Origin: Ruminococcus flavefaciens
Lineage (GTDB): Bacteria; Bacillota; Clostridia; Oscillospirales; Ruminococcaceae
DNA length: 52,181 nt
Direction: 5' to 3'
Assembly (NCBI GenBank): GCA_002310115.1
Contig: DBYI01000020.1
Span: 1-52,181 of the forward strand
Shown one piece after another: positions 41,337-49,910 of this stretch. A program made the position numbers and the translations under genes. The notes under the pieces are model-generated. The model made no database searches, was not told the origin of the DNA, and saw nothing but the letters and a program-made list of their open reading frames with translations. The first letter of the stretch is position 1. Each line of letters begins with the position of its first letter.

Positions 41337-42776
41337 ATGAAATTAAGTGATCTTATCGAAAATAACGCTGTTACTGCTATCGGCGATACCGAGATAAGCT
41401 CCGTGACCGATGATACGCGCAAGGTGACCGAGGGAAGCCTCTTTGTCTGCGTAAAAGGCGGAAGCTTTGACGGACACACGGCAGCTGCGGAAATGCTGGA
41501 AAAAGGAGCAGCCGCAGTAGTCTGCGAGCGTGATCTCGGACTTGGTGATCGCCAGATACTTACAGAGAATTCACGAAAGCTCTATGGGCAGATTTGTTCT
41601 GCATGGTTCGGACATCCCGAGAGAAAAATGAAGATGATAGGCGTAACAGGTACTAACGGCAAGACCACGATCACAAATGTCATCAAGCATATCCTAATGA
41701 AAAATGGTCACAAAACGGGACTTGTGGGTACTATACAGAACGAGATAGGCGATGAGGTACTTCACACCGACAATACAACGCCAATGGCATATGATTTTAT
41801 GGCATTGCTCGCAAAGATGGCGGATGCAGGTTGTGAATATGTAGTTATGGAAGTCTCTTCCTTTGGCTTGTGCCAGTACAGGATAGGTTCTTCGTATTTT
41901 GATGTTGCGGTATTTACAAACCTGACACAGGATCATCTTGATTATCACAAGGACATGGAAGATTATTATCAGGCTAAGAGGATGCTGTTCGATATCTGCG
42001 ATTGTGCTGTGATAAACACTGACGATGATTACGGAAAGCGCCTTTTCGGCGAGGTTAGCTGCAAAAAATATGGCTTCAGTGTAAAGGAAAATGCCGATAT
42101 TTATGCAGACGGCATAAAGATAAAGTCCACAGGTTCAAGCTTTTGGTTCTGCCGTGACGGTAAATCTCACCTTATAAAGACAAAAATGCCTGGATTGTTT
42201 AATGTTTCCAATATAACAGCGGCTATAGCTGCATGCCTCGAAGAAGGAATCACTATCGAAAGCATTATTACTGCTGTCGGGGATTACAACGGTGTTAAGG
42301 GACGCTGTGAGATAATACCAACAGGTCGCGATTTTACTGTTATTTGCGACTATGCCCATACTCCGGATGCTGTTGAGAACATACTCAGAAGCGTCAAAGA
42401 GTATACTGAAAATGATCTTATCTGCCTTTTTGGATGCGGTGGAAACCGCGATGCTGCTAAGCGCCCGAAAATGGCTAAAGCTGCTTCAAAATATGCCGAC
42501 AAGCTAATAGTCACTTCAGATAATCCAAGAAATGAGAAGCCTGAAGCAATCATTGACGACATTCTTGCAGGACTTGATGGAATGTCCGTTAACTATGATG
42601 TTGTGGTTGACAGAAGAGAAGCTATATATCATGCCTTGAAAATTGCTGAGAAAGGTGATATAATAGTACTTGCTGGCAAGGGACATGAAGATTATCAGAT
42701 CCTTTCAGGCATGGAGCATATCCATTTCGACGAGCGAGAAGTCGTTGCGGATGGACTTAAACTGCTCGACAAATAA
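41337..42776 (+). CDS. murE: UDP-MurNAc-tripeptide ligase MurE (meso-diaminopimelate adding)
   Basis: The 479-residue ligase adds the third residue to UDP-MurNAc-L-Ala-D-Glu. The P-loop MIGVTGTNGKTTITN, VCDYAHTPDAVENIL, and SDNPR (Asp395-Arg398) are visible. DNPR is the motif of meso-DAP-specific MurE, whereas Lys enzymes carry other residues, so the wall is predicted to contain meso-DAP. AGGAGG lies 9 nt before the ATG. murF does not follow it as it usually does. Confidence 0.93.
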   Translation: MKLSDLIENNAVTAIGDTEISSVTDDTRKVTEGSLFVCVKGGSFDGHTAAAEMLEKGAAAVVCERDLGLGDRQILTENSRKLYGQICSAWFGHPERKMKMIGVTGTNGKTTITNVIKHILMKNGHKTGLVGTIQNEIGDEVLHTDNTTPMAYDFMALLAKMADAGCEYVVMEVSSFGLCQYRIGSSYFDVAVFTNLTQDHLDYHKDMEDYYQAKRMLFDICDCAVINTDDDYGKRLFGEVSCKKYGFSVKENADIYADGIKIKSTGSSFWFCRDGKSHLIKTKMPGLFNVSNITAAIAACLEEGITIESIITAVGDYNGVKGRCEIIPTGRDFTVICDYAHTPDAVENILRSVKEYTENDLICLFGCGGNRDAAKRPKMAKAASKYADKLIVTSDNPRNEKPEAIIDDILAGLDGMSVNYDVVVDRREAIYHALKIAEKGDIIVLAGKGHEDYQILSGMEHIHFDEREVVADGLKLLDK

Positions 42777-42800
42777 GAAAACTGGAGTTGTTAGAAAAAA

Positions 42801-43844
42801 ATGTCTATATCTTTCTGGATAATTAATGTTGTAACAGTACTTTTATCCTTTGTGATAGCAGGAGTTTCAGGCGTATTTCTAGTGCCTTTCCTGCACAAGA
42901 TAAAGTTTGGTCAGCCTATCAAGACTGAGGACGGACCAAAATGGCATGCGAAGAAACAGGGAACTCCCACAATGGGTGGATTCATGTTTATAATCTCGAC
43001 AATTATTTCTGCGATTGCAGGCTACTGGTTGTTCCGACTCAAAATAGGAGTTGATACTACCGATAAGGAGAGCTTCAATGCATTCTACCGTATGCTGAGT
43101 TGCATAATTTATGCCGCTTCATTCGGTATAATAGGCTTTATCGATGATTTTACAAAGATAGCAAGAAAGAAGAACGATGGCTTGACCGCATGGCAGAAGA
43201 TAGCTCTGCAGCTCTTGTTCTCTGTAGGTTTTCTTTTTGCAATACGCTGTTTTGGCGACAAGTCCACAAAGATAGACTTAGGATTCTGGACCAGTCCGTC
43301 ACTTGGCATCTTTTACTATATATTAATGATGGCTATGATAATTTACCTGACAAATGCGGTAAATCTTACTGACGGAGTTGATGGACTCTGCGGATCAGTA
43401 ACATTTGTGGCAATGCTCATATTCACAGTGGCAAGTGCAATAGTGGGAGAGCATGAAATGACCTTTTTTACAATGGCTCTTGCAGGTGGTTGCCTTGGTT
43501 TTCTTCTCTGGAATCTCAATCCTGCCAAGTGTTTTATGGGCGATACAGGTTCAATGTTCCTTGGTGCAGCTGTAACTGGCATTGGTCTGGTTCTCCACAA
43601 GCATCTGCTTATTATACTTATTTCAATGGTCTATATCCTCGAAGCTCTTTCCGTTTTGATACAGGTGCTCTATTTCAAGTATACAAGGAAGAGGTACGGA
43701 GAGGGCAGACGTATCTTCAAAATGACTCCTATTCATCACCATTTTGAGATGAGCGGATTCAGTGAATACAAGATAGTGATAACTTTTTCATTGGTCGGCA
43801 TTATTTTCGGAGTTTTGGGAATAATTACATTGCTGGCATTCTAA
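42801..43844 (+). CDS. mraY: Phospho-MurNAc-pentapeptide transferase MraY
   Basis: This polytopic enzyme (347 aa, about 10 helices) transfers phospho-MurNAc-pentapeptide to undecaprenyl phosphate to give lipid I. Catalytic blocks are GFIDDFTK, NAVNLTDGVDGL and TPIHHHFEMSG, plus the substrate segment KKQGTPTMGGF. It lies 24 bp after murE and 34 bp before ftsW; murD, normally between mraY and ftsW, is absent. Confidence 0.95.
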   Translation: MSISFWIINVVTVLLSFVIAGVSGVFLVPFLHKIKFGQPIKTEDGPKWHAKKQGTPTMGGFMFIISTIISAIAGYWLFRLKIGVDTTDKESFNAFYRMLSCIIYAASFGIIGFIDDFTKIARKKNDGLTAWQKIALQLLFSVGFLFAIRCFGDKSTKIDLGFWTSPSLGIFYYILMMAMIIYLTNAVNLTDGVDGLCGSVTFVAMLIFTVASAIVGEHEMTFFTMALAGGCLGFLLWNLNPAKCFMGDTGSMFLGAAVTGIGLVLHKHLLIILISMVYILEALSVLIQVLYFKYTRKRYGEGRRIFKMTPIHHHFEMSGFSEYKIVITFSLVGIIFGVLGIITLLAF

Positions 43845-43878
43845 TACAGCCAAATCCACAGGACCATAAGGAGATAAA

Positions 43879-45159
43879 ATGGCTTCAAGCAAAAAAAATA
43901 CAAAAAAGCGGCTTGCCATCTCAAATCCATTTTCGGGTGGCAGACGTGGAGACCTCAGTCTTTCGTTCTTTGCTTATGTTATGATACTTCTAGTAGTGGG
44001 TATCGTAATGATGTCTTCTGCAAGTTATGCGTGGGCATACAGCGAGCACGGCGGCGATGGTCTTTATTATGCAAAAAATCAGGCGAAGCACGCTGTTATC
44101 GGCTTCATCGCCATGATTTTTTTTATGAAAATGGATTATCACAACTTCAAGAATATAAAACTGCCCATACTCAAGAAGCTTAACATAGCGAGCTTAATGT
44201 ATTTAGGTGGAATAGTGCTGCTCGTTGCAGTTCTGCTTATCGGTAACGACGAGGGCGGTTCAATGGGAGCAAGAAGATGGATAGATATCGGACCTCTGAA
44301 TTTACAGCCATCAGAGGTGGCAAAGCTTGCCCTTATAATTTTCTTTGCCTACGGTATGGAGCGTGATGGCAAGAAAATGAACACCTTCAAGACGGGAATA
44401 TTGAAGTATTCGCTTATTCTTGGTGTATACCTCGTACTTATCGTTCTTGAAAAGCATATATCTGGCTGTATTCTTCTCGGAACTATTGCAGTCTCTATGA
44501 TACTCTGCGGTGGTGTCAACAAAAAGCATTTTCTTGGACTCGGTGCAGCTGCTCTCAGTGTCGCAATAGCATTTATTTCGTGGCAGGCTCAGATACCTGG
44601 AAGCTATGTAAGCCAGCGTATTAAGGCTTGGCAGGAGCCATTTGCCGACAAGCTGGGCGTCTCATGGCAGACAGGAAACTCTCTTATTGCTATAGGTTCT
44701 GGCGGCCTTTTCGGACTTGGTCTCGGAAACTCACGTCAGAAATATCTTTACCTACCAGAAACAAAAAACGACTTCGTTTTTCCAATAGTATGCGAGGAGC
44801 TCGGCTTTGCAGGAGCACTTGCGATAATAATTGTATTCTTCCTTCTTGTAGTTGAGGGCTATTCCATAGCAGTACGCTGCAAGGATCGTTTTGGAATGCT
44901 CATTGCTGTTGGTATAACCACTCAGATTGGAATTCAAGCAGTACTCAATCTTGCTGTTGTAAGTAATCTTGTGCCTAATACAGGTATAAGCCTTCCGTTT
45001 TTCAGTTATGGCGGAACAGCGCTGATAATGCAATTGGCAGAAATGGGAATAATGCTGAATATATCGCAGCAGAGGTATTATCCTGATGAAAAAGTGAAAA
45101 CGGTCAGAAAAAAGAGAACTGGGCACAGCGTGAAAAAAGCTGAGCCAAAAGGAGCATGA
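43879..45159 (+). CDS. ftsW: Septal SEDS glycosyltransferase FtsW
   Basis: The 426-aa polytopic protein has about ten TM helices and the SEDS features GGSMGARRWIDIGPLNLQPSEVAKLA, GNSLIAIGSGGLFGLGLGNSRQK and GISLPFFSYGGTALI. It polymerises lipid II at the septum with the PASTA PBP encoded upstream. Its stop codon overlaps the murG region, and the C-terminal tail is basic and cytoplasmic. Confidence 0.93.
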   Translation: MASSKKNTKKRLAISNPFSGGRRGDLSLSFFAYVMILLVVGIVMMSSASYAWAYSEHGGDGLYYAKNQAKHAVIGFIAMIFFMKMDYHNFKNIKLPILKKLNIASLMYLGGIVLLVAVLLIGNDEGGSMGARRWIDIGPLNLQPSEVAKLALIIFFAYGMERDGKKMNTFKTGILKYSLILGVYLVLIVLEKHISGCILLGTIAVSMILCGGVNKKHFLGLGAAALSVAIAFISWQAQIPGSYVSQRIKAWQEPFADKLGVSWQTGNSLIAIGSGGLFGLGLGNSRQKYLYLPETKNDFVFPIVCEELGFAGALAIIIVFFLLVVEGYSIAVRCKDRFGMLIAVGITTQIGIQAVLNLAVVSNLVPNTGISLPFFSYGGTALIMQLAEMGIMLNISQQRYYPDEKVKTVRKKRTGHSVKKAEPKGA

Positions 45160-45161
45160 AT

Positions 45162-46295
45162 ATGAAAGTGCTTATCGCATGCGGCGGAACGGGCGGACAT
45201 ATCAATCCGGGTCTTGCCATTGCTGATATTATAAAAAAGAAATATCCAGATGCTGAGTTCCTGTTTGCAGGAACTCCAAAGGGCATGGAATCTAAGCTTG
45301 TTCCCAAGGCTGGCTATAAGCTTGAAACTATCAAAGTTGCAGGCTTTCAGAGAAAGATATCGCTTGAGAATATCGGCAGGAACGCAAAGGCTCTTGCTTA
45401 TCTTGTAACATCTGGCAGGAGAGCAAAGCAGATAATTGAGAATTTCAAACCTGATATTGCTATTGGAACAGGAGGATACGCAGCAGGACCTGTTATACGC
45501 AAGGCTGCAAGAATGGGTATACCTACTGCTATTCATGAACAGAATGCCTATCCGGGAGTTACAAACAAGCTTCTTTCAAAGGAAGTTGATTATGTAATGC
45601 TTACGGTCAAGGAAGCACTTGACTTTATGGATAAAAGCAAGTTTGAGTACAGTGTGACAGGACTTCCTGTAAGGAGCAATATTAATACAATGAGTCGTGA
45701 AGAAGCCCGTAAGAAGCTGGGCTTCGATGACAGTTTCACCATTCTTTCATTTGGCGGAAGTCTTGGCGCAGGCTGCATAAACGATACTATGACTGAGGTT
45801 ATAAAGTGGCATACAGGAAAAAAGCTTGACATAAATCATATTCACGGTTATGGCGGCATGGGTAAGGAGACTTTCCCGCAGGCAATGAATGCTGCTGGTA
45901 TACCGCTTAAGTCTGATAGACTTAGGATAACAGAATATATAAATGATATGGATGTATGTCTTGCTGCGGCAGATCTAGTAATTTGCCGTTCAGGAGCCTC
46001 AACCCTTGCCGAACTTGAAGCAGCAGGAAAAGCTTCTATACTTATTCCTTCACCAATAGTTGCAGGAAATCATCAGTATCACAACGCCATGGTGCTAGGT
46101 AATGCAGGTGCGGCAGTTGTTATTGAGCAGAAAGATGTGACGAACGAACGAATGATAGCTGAGATAGAGAAACTATATGGTGATTCAGCAAAGGTGAAAT
46201 CCATGTCTGAAAGTGCGGCTAAGCTTCATCTTGCTGACACAAATGACAGAATACTTGCTGTGATTAACAAGCTTATTGAAAAGGCGAATAAATGA
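45162..46295 (+). CDS. murG: UDP-GlcNAc:lipid I GlcNAc transferase MurG
   Basis: The 377-aa peripheral membrane enzyme converts lipid I to lipid II. Motifs are CGGTGGHINPGLAIA near the N-terminus, TGGYAAGPV, HEQNAYPGVTN, SFGGSLGA and CRSGASTLAELEAAG with the UDP-binding Glu. Start 45162 leaves 7 nt to AAAAGGAG; the ATG at 45156 is too close. Its stop codon overlaps the start of the hydrolase gene. Confidence 0.95.
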   Translation: MKVLIACGGTGGHINPGLAIADIIKKKYPDAEFLFAGTPKGMESKLVPKAGYKLETIKVAGFQRKISLENIGRNAKALAYLVTSGRRAKQIIENFKPDIAIGTGGYAAGPVIRKAARMGIPTAIHEQNAYPGVTNKLLSKEVDYVMLTVKEALDFMDKSKFEYSVTGLPVRSNINTMSREEARKKLGFDDSFTILSFGGSLGAGCINDTMTEVIKWHTGKKLDINHIHGYGGMGKETFPQAMNAAGIPLKSDRLRITEYINDMDVCLAAADLVICRSGASTLAELEAAGKASILIPSPIVAGNHQYHNAMVLGNAGAAVVIEQKDVTNERMIAEIEKLYGDSAKVKSMSESAAKLHLADTNDRILAVINKLIEKANK

Positions 46296-47170
46296 ATCTG
46301 AAAAATATTGTTTTGGTAAACGGGACAGGACTTAATGTCTACTCCGAAGGTAGAGGTACGAACACCATAGTTTTTATGGCAGGCAACGGTGTTACCTGCC
46401 CAGTGCTTGAATATAAACCGATTTACAGAAGAATGTCAGATAAATATCGTGTTGCGGTAATTGAAAAGGCAGGCTATGGATTCAGCGATAGTGCCAAAAC
46501 TCCGCGTACTGTAGAAAATCTGGTTTTTGAGGACAGAGAAGCTCTGCGTAAGGCAGGAATAGAACCGCCATATGTGCTTGCTGCTCATTCTTACTCAGGA
46601 TTTGAGGCTGTATACTGGGCAAATACATATCCAGAAGAGGTAAAAGCTGTCCTGAGCATGGATATGGGTATCCCAACTATGGCTGTATTGCAGGCTAATG
46701 AAGTGAGTGAGGAAAAGCGTTGCGGCATGGTTAAAAAACAGCAGAATCTGCTGCAAAAGGTTGCAAAGGGCGGTTTTATAACAAAGCTGCTTAAAAACAA
46801 GCTTGAAAATGTTTCTGGACTTCTCAGCGGCAACGAGCTCAATGATGAAGAAAAGAAGATATACAGGGAGATGTTCTATAAGAACATTGCAAACCCAGAA
46901 TTTACAAATGAAGCGCTCCTTATGACGGGAAATGCGCGGAAAGCAGAGAACACCGGGATTCTAAAGTGTCCGTGTTGTTTTTATATAAGCGATATGAAGA
47001 CTCTTTCCAAAAAGGTCTCATGGAGGCAGACGGGTAAGGACTACGCTGAAAAATGTGGCGGAGAAGTTCATTTGTCTGATAAGGGACATATGATGTACGC
47101 TTATATTCCAGATGAAATGTCCGAAACATTTGACATGTTTCTGACTGCAAATAACATAAATCATAAGTAA
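46292..47170 (+). CDS. Alpha/beta-hydrolase fold protein inside the division cluster
   Basis: The 292-residue cytoplasmic protein has an alpha/beta hydrolase core: VFMAGNGVTCPVLEYKPI (oxyanion region), EKAGYGFSD, the nucleophile elbow AAHSYSG with Ser100, and the C-terminal His266 in DKGHMMY. The acid is probably the Asp in YISDMKT. The ATG overlaps the murG stop (ATGA), so it is translationally coupled to murG. I know of no alpha/beta hydrolase as a standard dcw member. The substrate could be an ester, a lactone or a wall-lipid intermediate, but nothing in the sequence decides it. Confidence 0.85.
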   Translation: MNLKNIVLVNGTGLNVYSEGRGTNTIVFMAGNGVTCPVLEYKPIYRRMSDKYRVAVIEKAGYGFSDSAKTPRTVENLVFEDREALRKAGIEPPYVLAAHSYSGFEAVYWANTYPEEVKAVLSMDMGIPTMAVLQANEVSEEKRCGMVKKQQNLLQKVAKGGFITKLLKNKLENVSGLLSGNELNDEEKKIYREMFYKNIANPEFTNEALLMTGNARKAENTGILKCPCCFYISDMKTLSKKVSWRQTGKDYAEKCGGEVHLSDKGHMMYAYIPDEMSETFDMFLTANNINHK

Positions 47171-47222
47171 CATTGAAACGCCCGACAGCATACAATACAT
47201 AAAAATGCTGTGGGGTGGTATA

Positions 47223-48482
47223 ATGCAAAAATTTATAATAAAAGGCGGCAGGCGGCTTAGAGGCGAGCTTGATTTGCAGGGAAGCAAAAACAGTTCCCTG
47301 CCAATAATGGCTGCATCACTGCTGTGTTGCGGCGAATGTACGCTGCACAGCTGTCCGAGACTAACTGATGTTTACGCAGCTTCAAGGATACTGAACTGTG
47401 TTGGTTGCAGATGTACGTTTTCCGATAACAATGTGTCTATAGACTCTTCTATTGTTACGGAAACGGCGGTATGCGAAGAGTTAATGCGTGAAATGCGTTC
47501 GTCAATAATCTTCATGGGAGCTATGCTAGGCAGGACAGGGGAATGCACAGTAAGTATACCCGGTGGCTGTGAGCTTGGACCTCGTCCAATAGATATGCAT
47601 CTTGCGGCTCTTAGAAAAATGGGAGTGGAGATCCGGGATAATGGTGGAAGTATAGTATGCAAAGCTGCTTCAGGAAGGGCGAAGGGTGCAAAAATAAATC
47701 TTGCTTTCCCATCTGTAGGAGCTACTGAGAACGTTATTCTATGCGCTGTTACAGCAGATGGCGAAACGGTTATAAATAATGCAGCGAGAGAGCCTGAGAT
47801 ATGTGATCTATGTGCCTTTCTGAGAAATTGCGGAGCTGACATAAAGAACGATGGCGAAAGCCGTATCATAATTAACGGAAAACAACAGCTTCATGGCTGT
47901 GAATATACAATAATGCCCGACAGGATAGTGGCTGCTACCTATATTTCAATGGCAGCTGCAACAAAGGGTGAGCTGATACTTACAAATGCCTGTATACCTG
48001 AGACAGAACCATTCTTATCGGTTCTGGAGCAGACGGGGTGCAGTATTTATACATCTGAAAAAAAGATATATCTTCGCAGTGGAGCAAGACTCAAGGCTGT
48101 AAGGGAAAGGATAAGGACAATGCCTCATCCGGGATTCCCTACTGATGCACAGGCTGTGCTGATGGCGGCACTTTCTGCCGCAGACGGTACGAGCGTGTTT
48201 GAGGAGAATATTTTTGACTGCCGTTATCGCCATACAGATGCGCTGATTAAAATGGGAGCTGATATACAGGTCCTCGGTAAGGTTGCTGTGGTGAAGGGCG
48301 TTGAAAAGCTACATGGTGCAAAGGTCGAAGCAACTGACCTTCGTGGAGGAGCTGCAATGGTAATTGCGGCGCTGAGTGCAGAGGGAAGCTCTGAGATAAC
48401 AAAGATATGTCATATTGACAGAGGCTATGAAAATATAGAAAAAGCCATAGGCCTTTTGGGCGGAGAGATACGCCGGAGCTGA
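47223..48482 (+). CDS. murA: UDP-GlcNAc 1-carboxyvinyltransferase MurA
   Basis: This enzyme (419 aa) catalyses the first committed step of peptidoglycan synthesis. It has the LQGSKNSSLPI block with the catalytic Lys-Asn pair and IPGGCELGPRPIDMH with Cys116, the residue attacked by fosfomycin. The later FPTDAQA and DLRGGAAMVIAAL are also present. The start at 47223 follows GGGGTGG; an ATG at 47205 would include that site. It lies between the hydrolase gene and ftsQ. Confidence 0.95.
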   Translation: MQKFIIKGGRRLRGELDLQGSKNSSLPIMAASLLCCGECTLHSCPRLTDVYAASRILNCVGCRCTFSDNNVSIDSSIVTETAVCEELMREMRSSIIFMGAMLGRTGECTVSIPGGCELGPRPIDMHLAALRKMGVEIRDNGGSIVCKAASGRAKGAKINLAFPSVGATENVILCAVTADGETVINNAAREPEICDLCAFLRNCGADIKNDGESRIIINGKQQLHGCEYTIMPDRIVAATYISMAAATKGELILTNACIPETEPFLSVLEQTGCSIYTSEKKIYLRSGARLKAVRERIRTMPHPGFPTDAQAVLMAALSAADGTSVFEENIFDCRYRHTDALIKMGADIQVLGKVAVVKGVEKLHGAKVEATDLRGGAAMVIAALSAEGSSEITKICHIDRGYENIEKAIGLLGGEIRRS

Positions 48483-48504
48483 GGCGGAAAGATATGGAGA
48501 AAGT

Positions 48505-49710
48505 ATGAAAGACGTTGAAAAGACCAGTGTTGAAAGGCAGAACAGCCGAAAGCGCCTAAGAAGGCGTCAGAGGTGGACTAATGTCTATGGACTTGTTGTC
48601 ATATTGCTTGTCCTGACTGCAGGAATAACAATTAGCTACACATTTTTGTTCAATATAAGCGAGATACGTGTGGCTGGACAGTCTGATATGTATACGGCGG
48701 AGGAGATAGTAGCTGCTTCGGGTATAAAGGAAGGAGATAATCTTCTTAGACTTGACTGCAAGAAAAGTGCTCAGAGTATCCTTGACCAGCTTTTATATGT
48801 GGAAACTGCTGATGTTGACAGAAAGTTCCCATCGGCACTTGAAATAACGGTAACGCGTTGTATTCCCGCATTCAATGTCAATTACGGAAGCGGAACGCTT
48901 CTTGTAAGCAAAAAAGGAAAGATATTGGCTGATAACGGATTTATAACACCTGATCTTCCAATTATTTACGGACTTGATCCGGCTGACAAGACTCCTGGAA
49001 AAATGACAACTTCGGAAAACAAACATAAAAACGAGGCGTTTGAGGCTATTATTGCAAGTATCGTGAAAATGGGTAATGATAAGATCATGACAGTGGATAT
49101 GAGCGATGAGCATTCTATAATGGTGAAATACAAGAATGAAATGATTTTTAAAATGGGTAACTGGAATGATGTAGAGTATAAGCTCACTCTTGCAGAAAAC
49201 GTCATGAATACCGAAGATGTAAAGGGCAAAAAAGGCTATCTTACTATGATAGGCACTAATCAGTGTAGTTTCCGCCCAAGCGACGGACCAGTTGTTTCGC
49301 CGGGAAGACCTGAATCCACTACAGAGCCTGTTACCGACGAATATGGTAATCCCATCAAGGGAGAGCGCGATCCGAATCAGGAGGCTGAATTTGAGAAAAG
49401 AAACAGCAATCGCAGGACAGAAGCTCAAACGACATCGCCGAATTATGCAGGCTATAGCGATAATCAATGGTCAGATAACAGCGATAGTCAGTGGACAGAC
49501 GATAATAGTCAGCAATGGACGGATTATAGCGAAAATCAGTGGACAGACAACGGTTACGGACAATGGAATGAAACTCCTACTAATCAGTGGTCGGACAACA
49601 GCTCAGTTGGAAATGATTATGGAAGCCAGTGGAGCAGTGGAGACGACAGCGGTTACATGGCTGAAACATCGACATATAGCGAATATGAAGATGGCGGCTA
49701 TGCTCAGTAG
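48505..49710 (+). CDS. ftsQ: Division protein DivIB/FtsQ with Gln-Trp repeat tail
   Basis: The 401-aa bitopic protein has a basic cytoplasmic N-terminus, one TM helix (about 27-50), a POTRA domain (about 51-120) and the FtsQ beta domain to about residue 265. It joins FtsL/DivIC in activating FtsW and the septal PBP. The remaining tail of about 130 residues is hydrophilic and contains seven Gln-Trp motifs; Trp322, 330, 338, 346, 354 and 362 are exactly 8 residues apart, with a last one at 376. Family members usually end soon after the beta domain. It is the last gene before the separate ftsZ promoter. Confidence 0.88.
   Translation: MKDVEKTSVERQNSRKRLRRRQRWTNVYGLVVILLVLTAGITISYTFLFNISEIRVAGQSDMYTAEEIVAASGIKEGDNLLRLDCKKSAQSILDQLLYVETADVDRKFPSALEITVTRCIPAFNVNYGSGTLLVSKKGKILADNGFITPDLPIIYGLDPADKTPGKMTTSENKHKNEAFEAIIASIVKMGNDKIMTVDMSDEHSIMVKYKNEMIFKMGNWNDVEYKLTLAENVMNTEDVKGKKGYLTMIGTNQCSFRPSDGPVVSPGRPESTTEPVTDEYGNPIKGERDPNQEAEFEKRNSNRRTEAQTTSPNYAGYSDNQWSDNSDSQWTDDNSQQWTDYSENQWTDNGYGQWNETPTNQWSDNSSVGNDYGSQWSSGDDSGYMAETSTYSEYEDGGYAQ
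49462..49635 (+). repeat. 24-nt periodic repeat coding for QW[ST]D octapeptides
   Basis: TGG codons recur every 24 nt from 49468 to 49588, each preceded by CAA or CAG and mostly followed by a Ser/Thr-Asp pair; one more unit lies at 49630. The copies differ at synonymous sites, so the repeat is old enough to have diverged and its spacing has been kept. Confidence 0.9.
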
Positions 49711-49807
49711 ACACGCTGAGAATTAGGCAAATCAATGTACAAAACGCTGTATTTATACTGCTCGTTCTTGTTAAAATCGCCGAAAATAAAAAATGTTTAA
49801 TTAGGAC

Positions 49808-49836
49808 TTGAAAAAATTGCTGTATTATGCTAAAAT
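49808..49836 (+). promoter_or_regulatory. Promoter of ftsZ
   Basis: TTGAAA (49808-49813), a 17-bp spacer and TAAAAT (49831-49836) lie in the 200-bp gap between ftsQ and ftsZ, so ftsZ can be expressed independently of the cluster. Confidence 0.75.
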
Positions 49837-49910
49837 ATAAAGTGTATTTATAGACTGATATATAAATTAAGATGAATTAAAGGATAATATAAATAGTAGG
49901 AGGAGATCAA

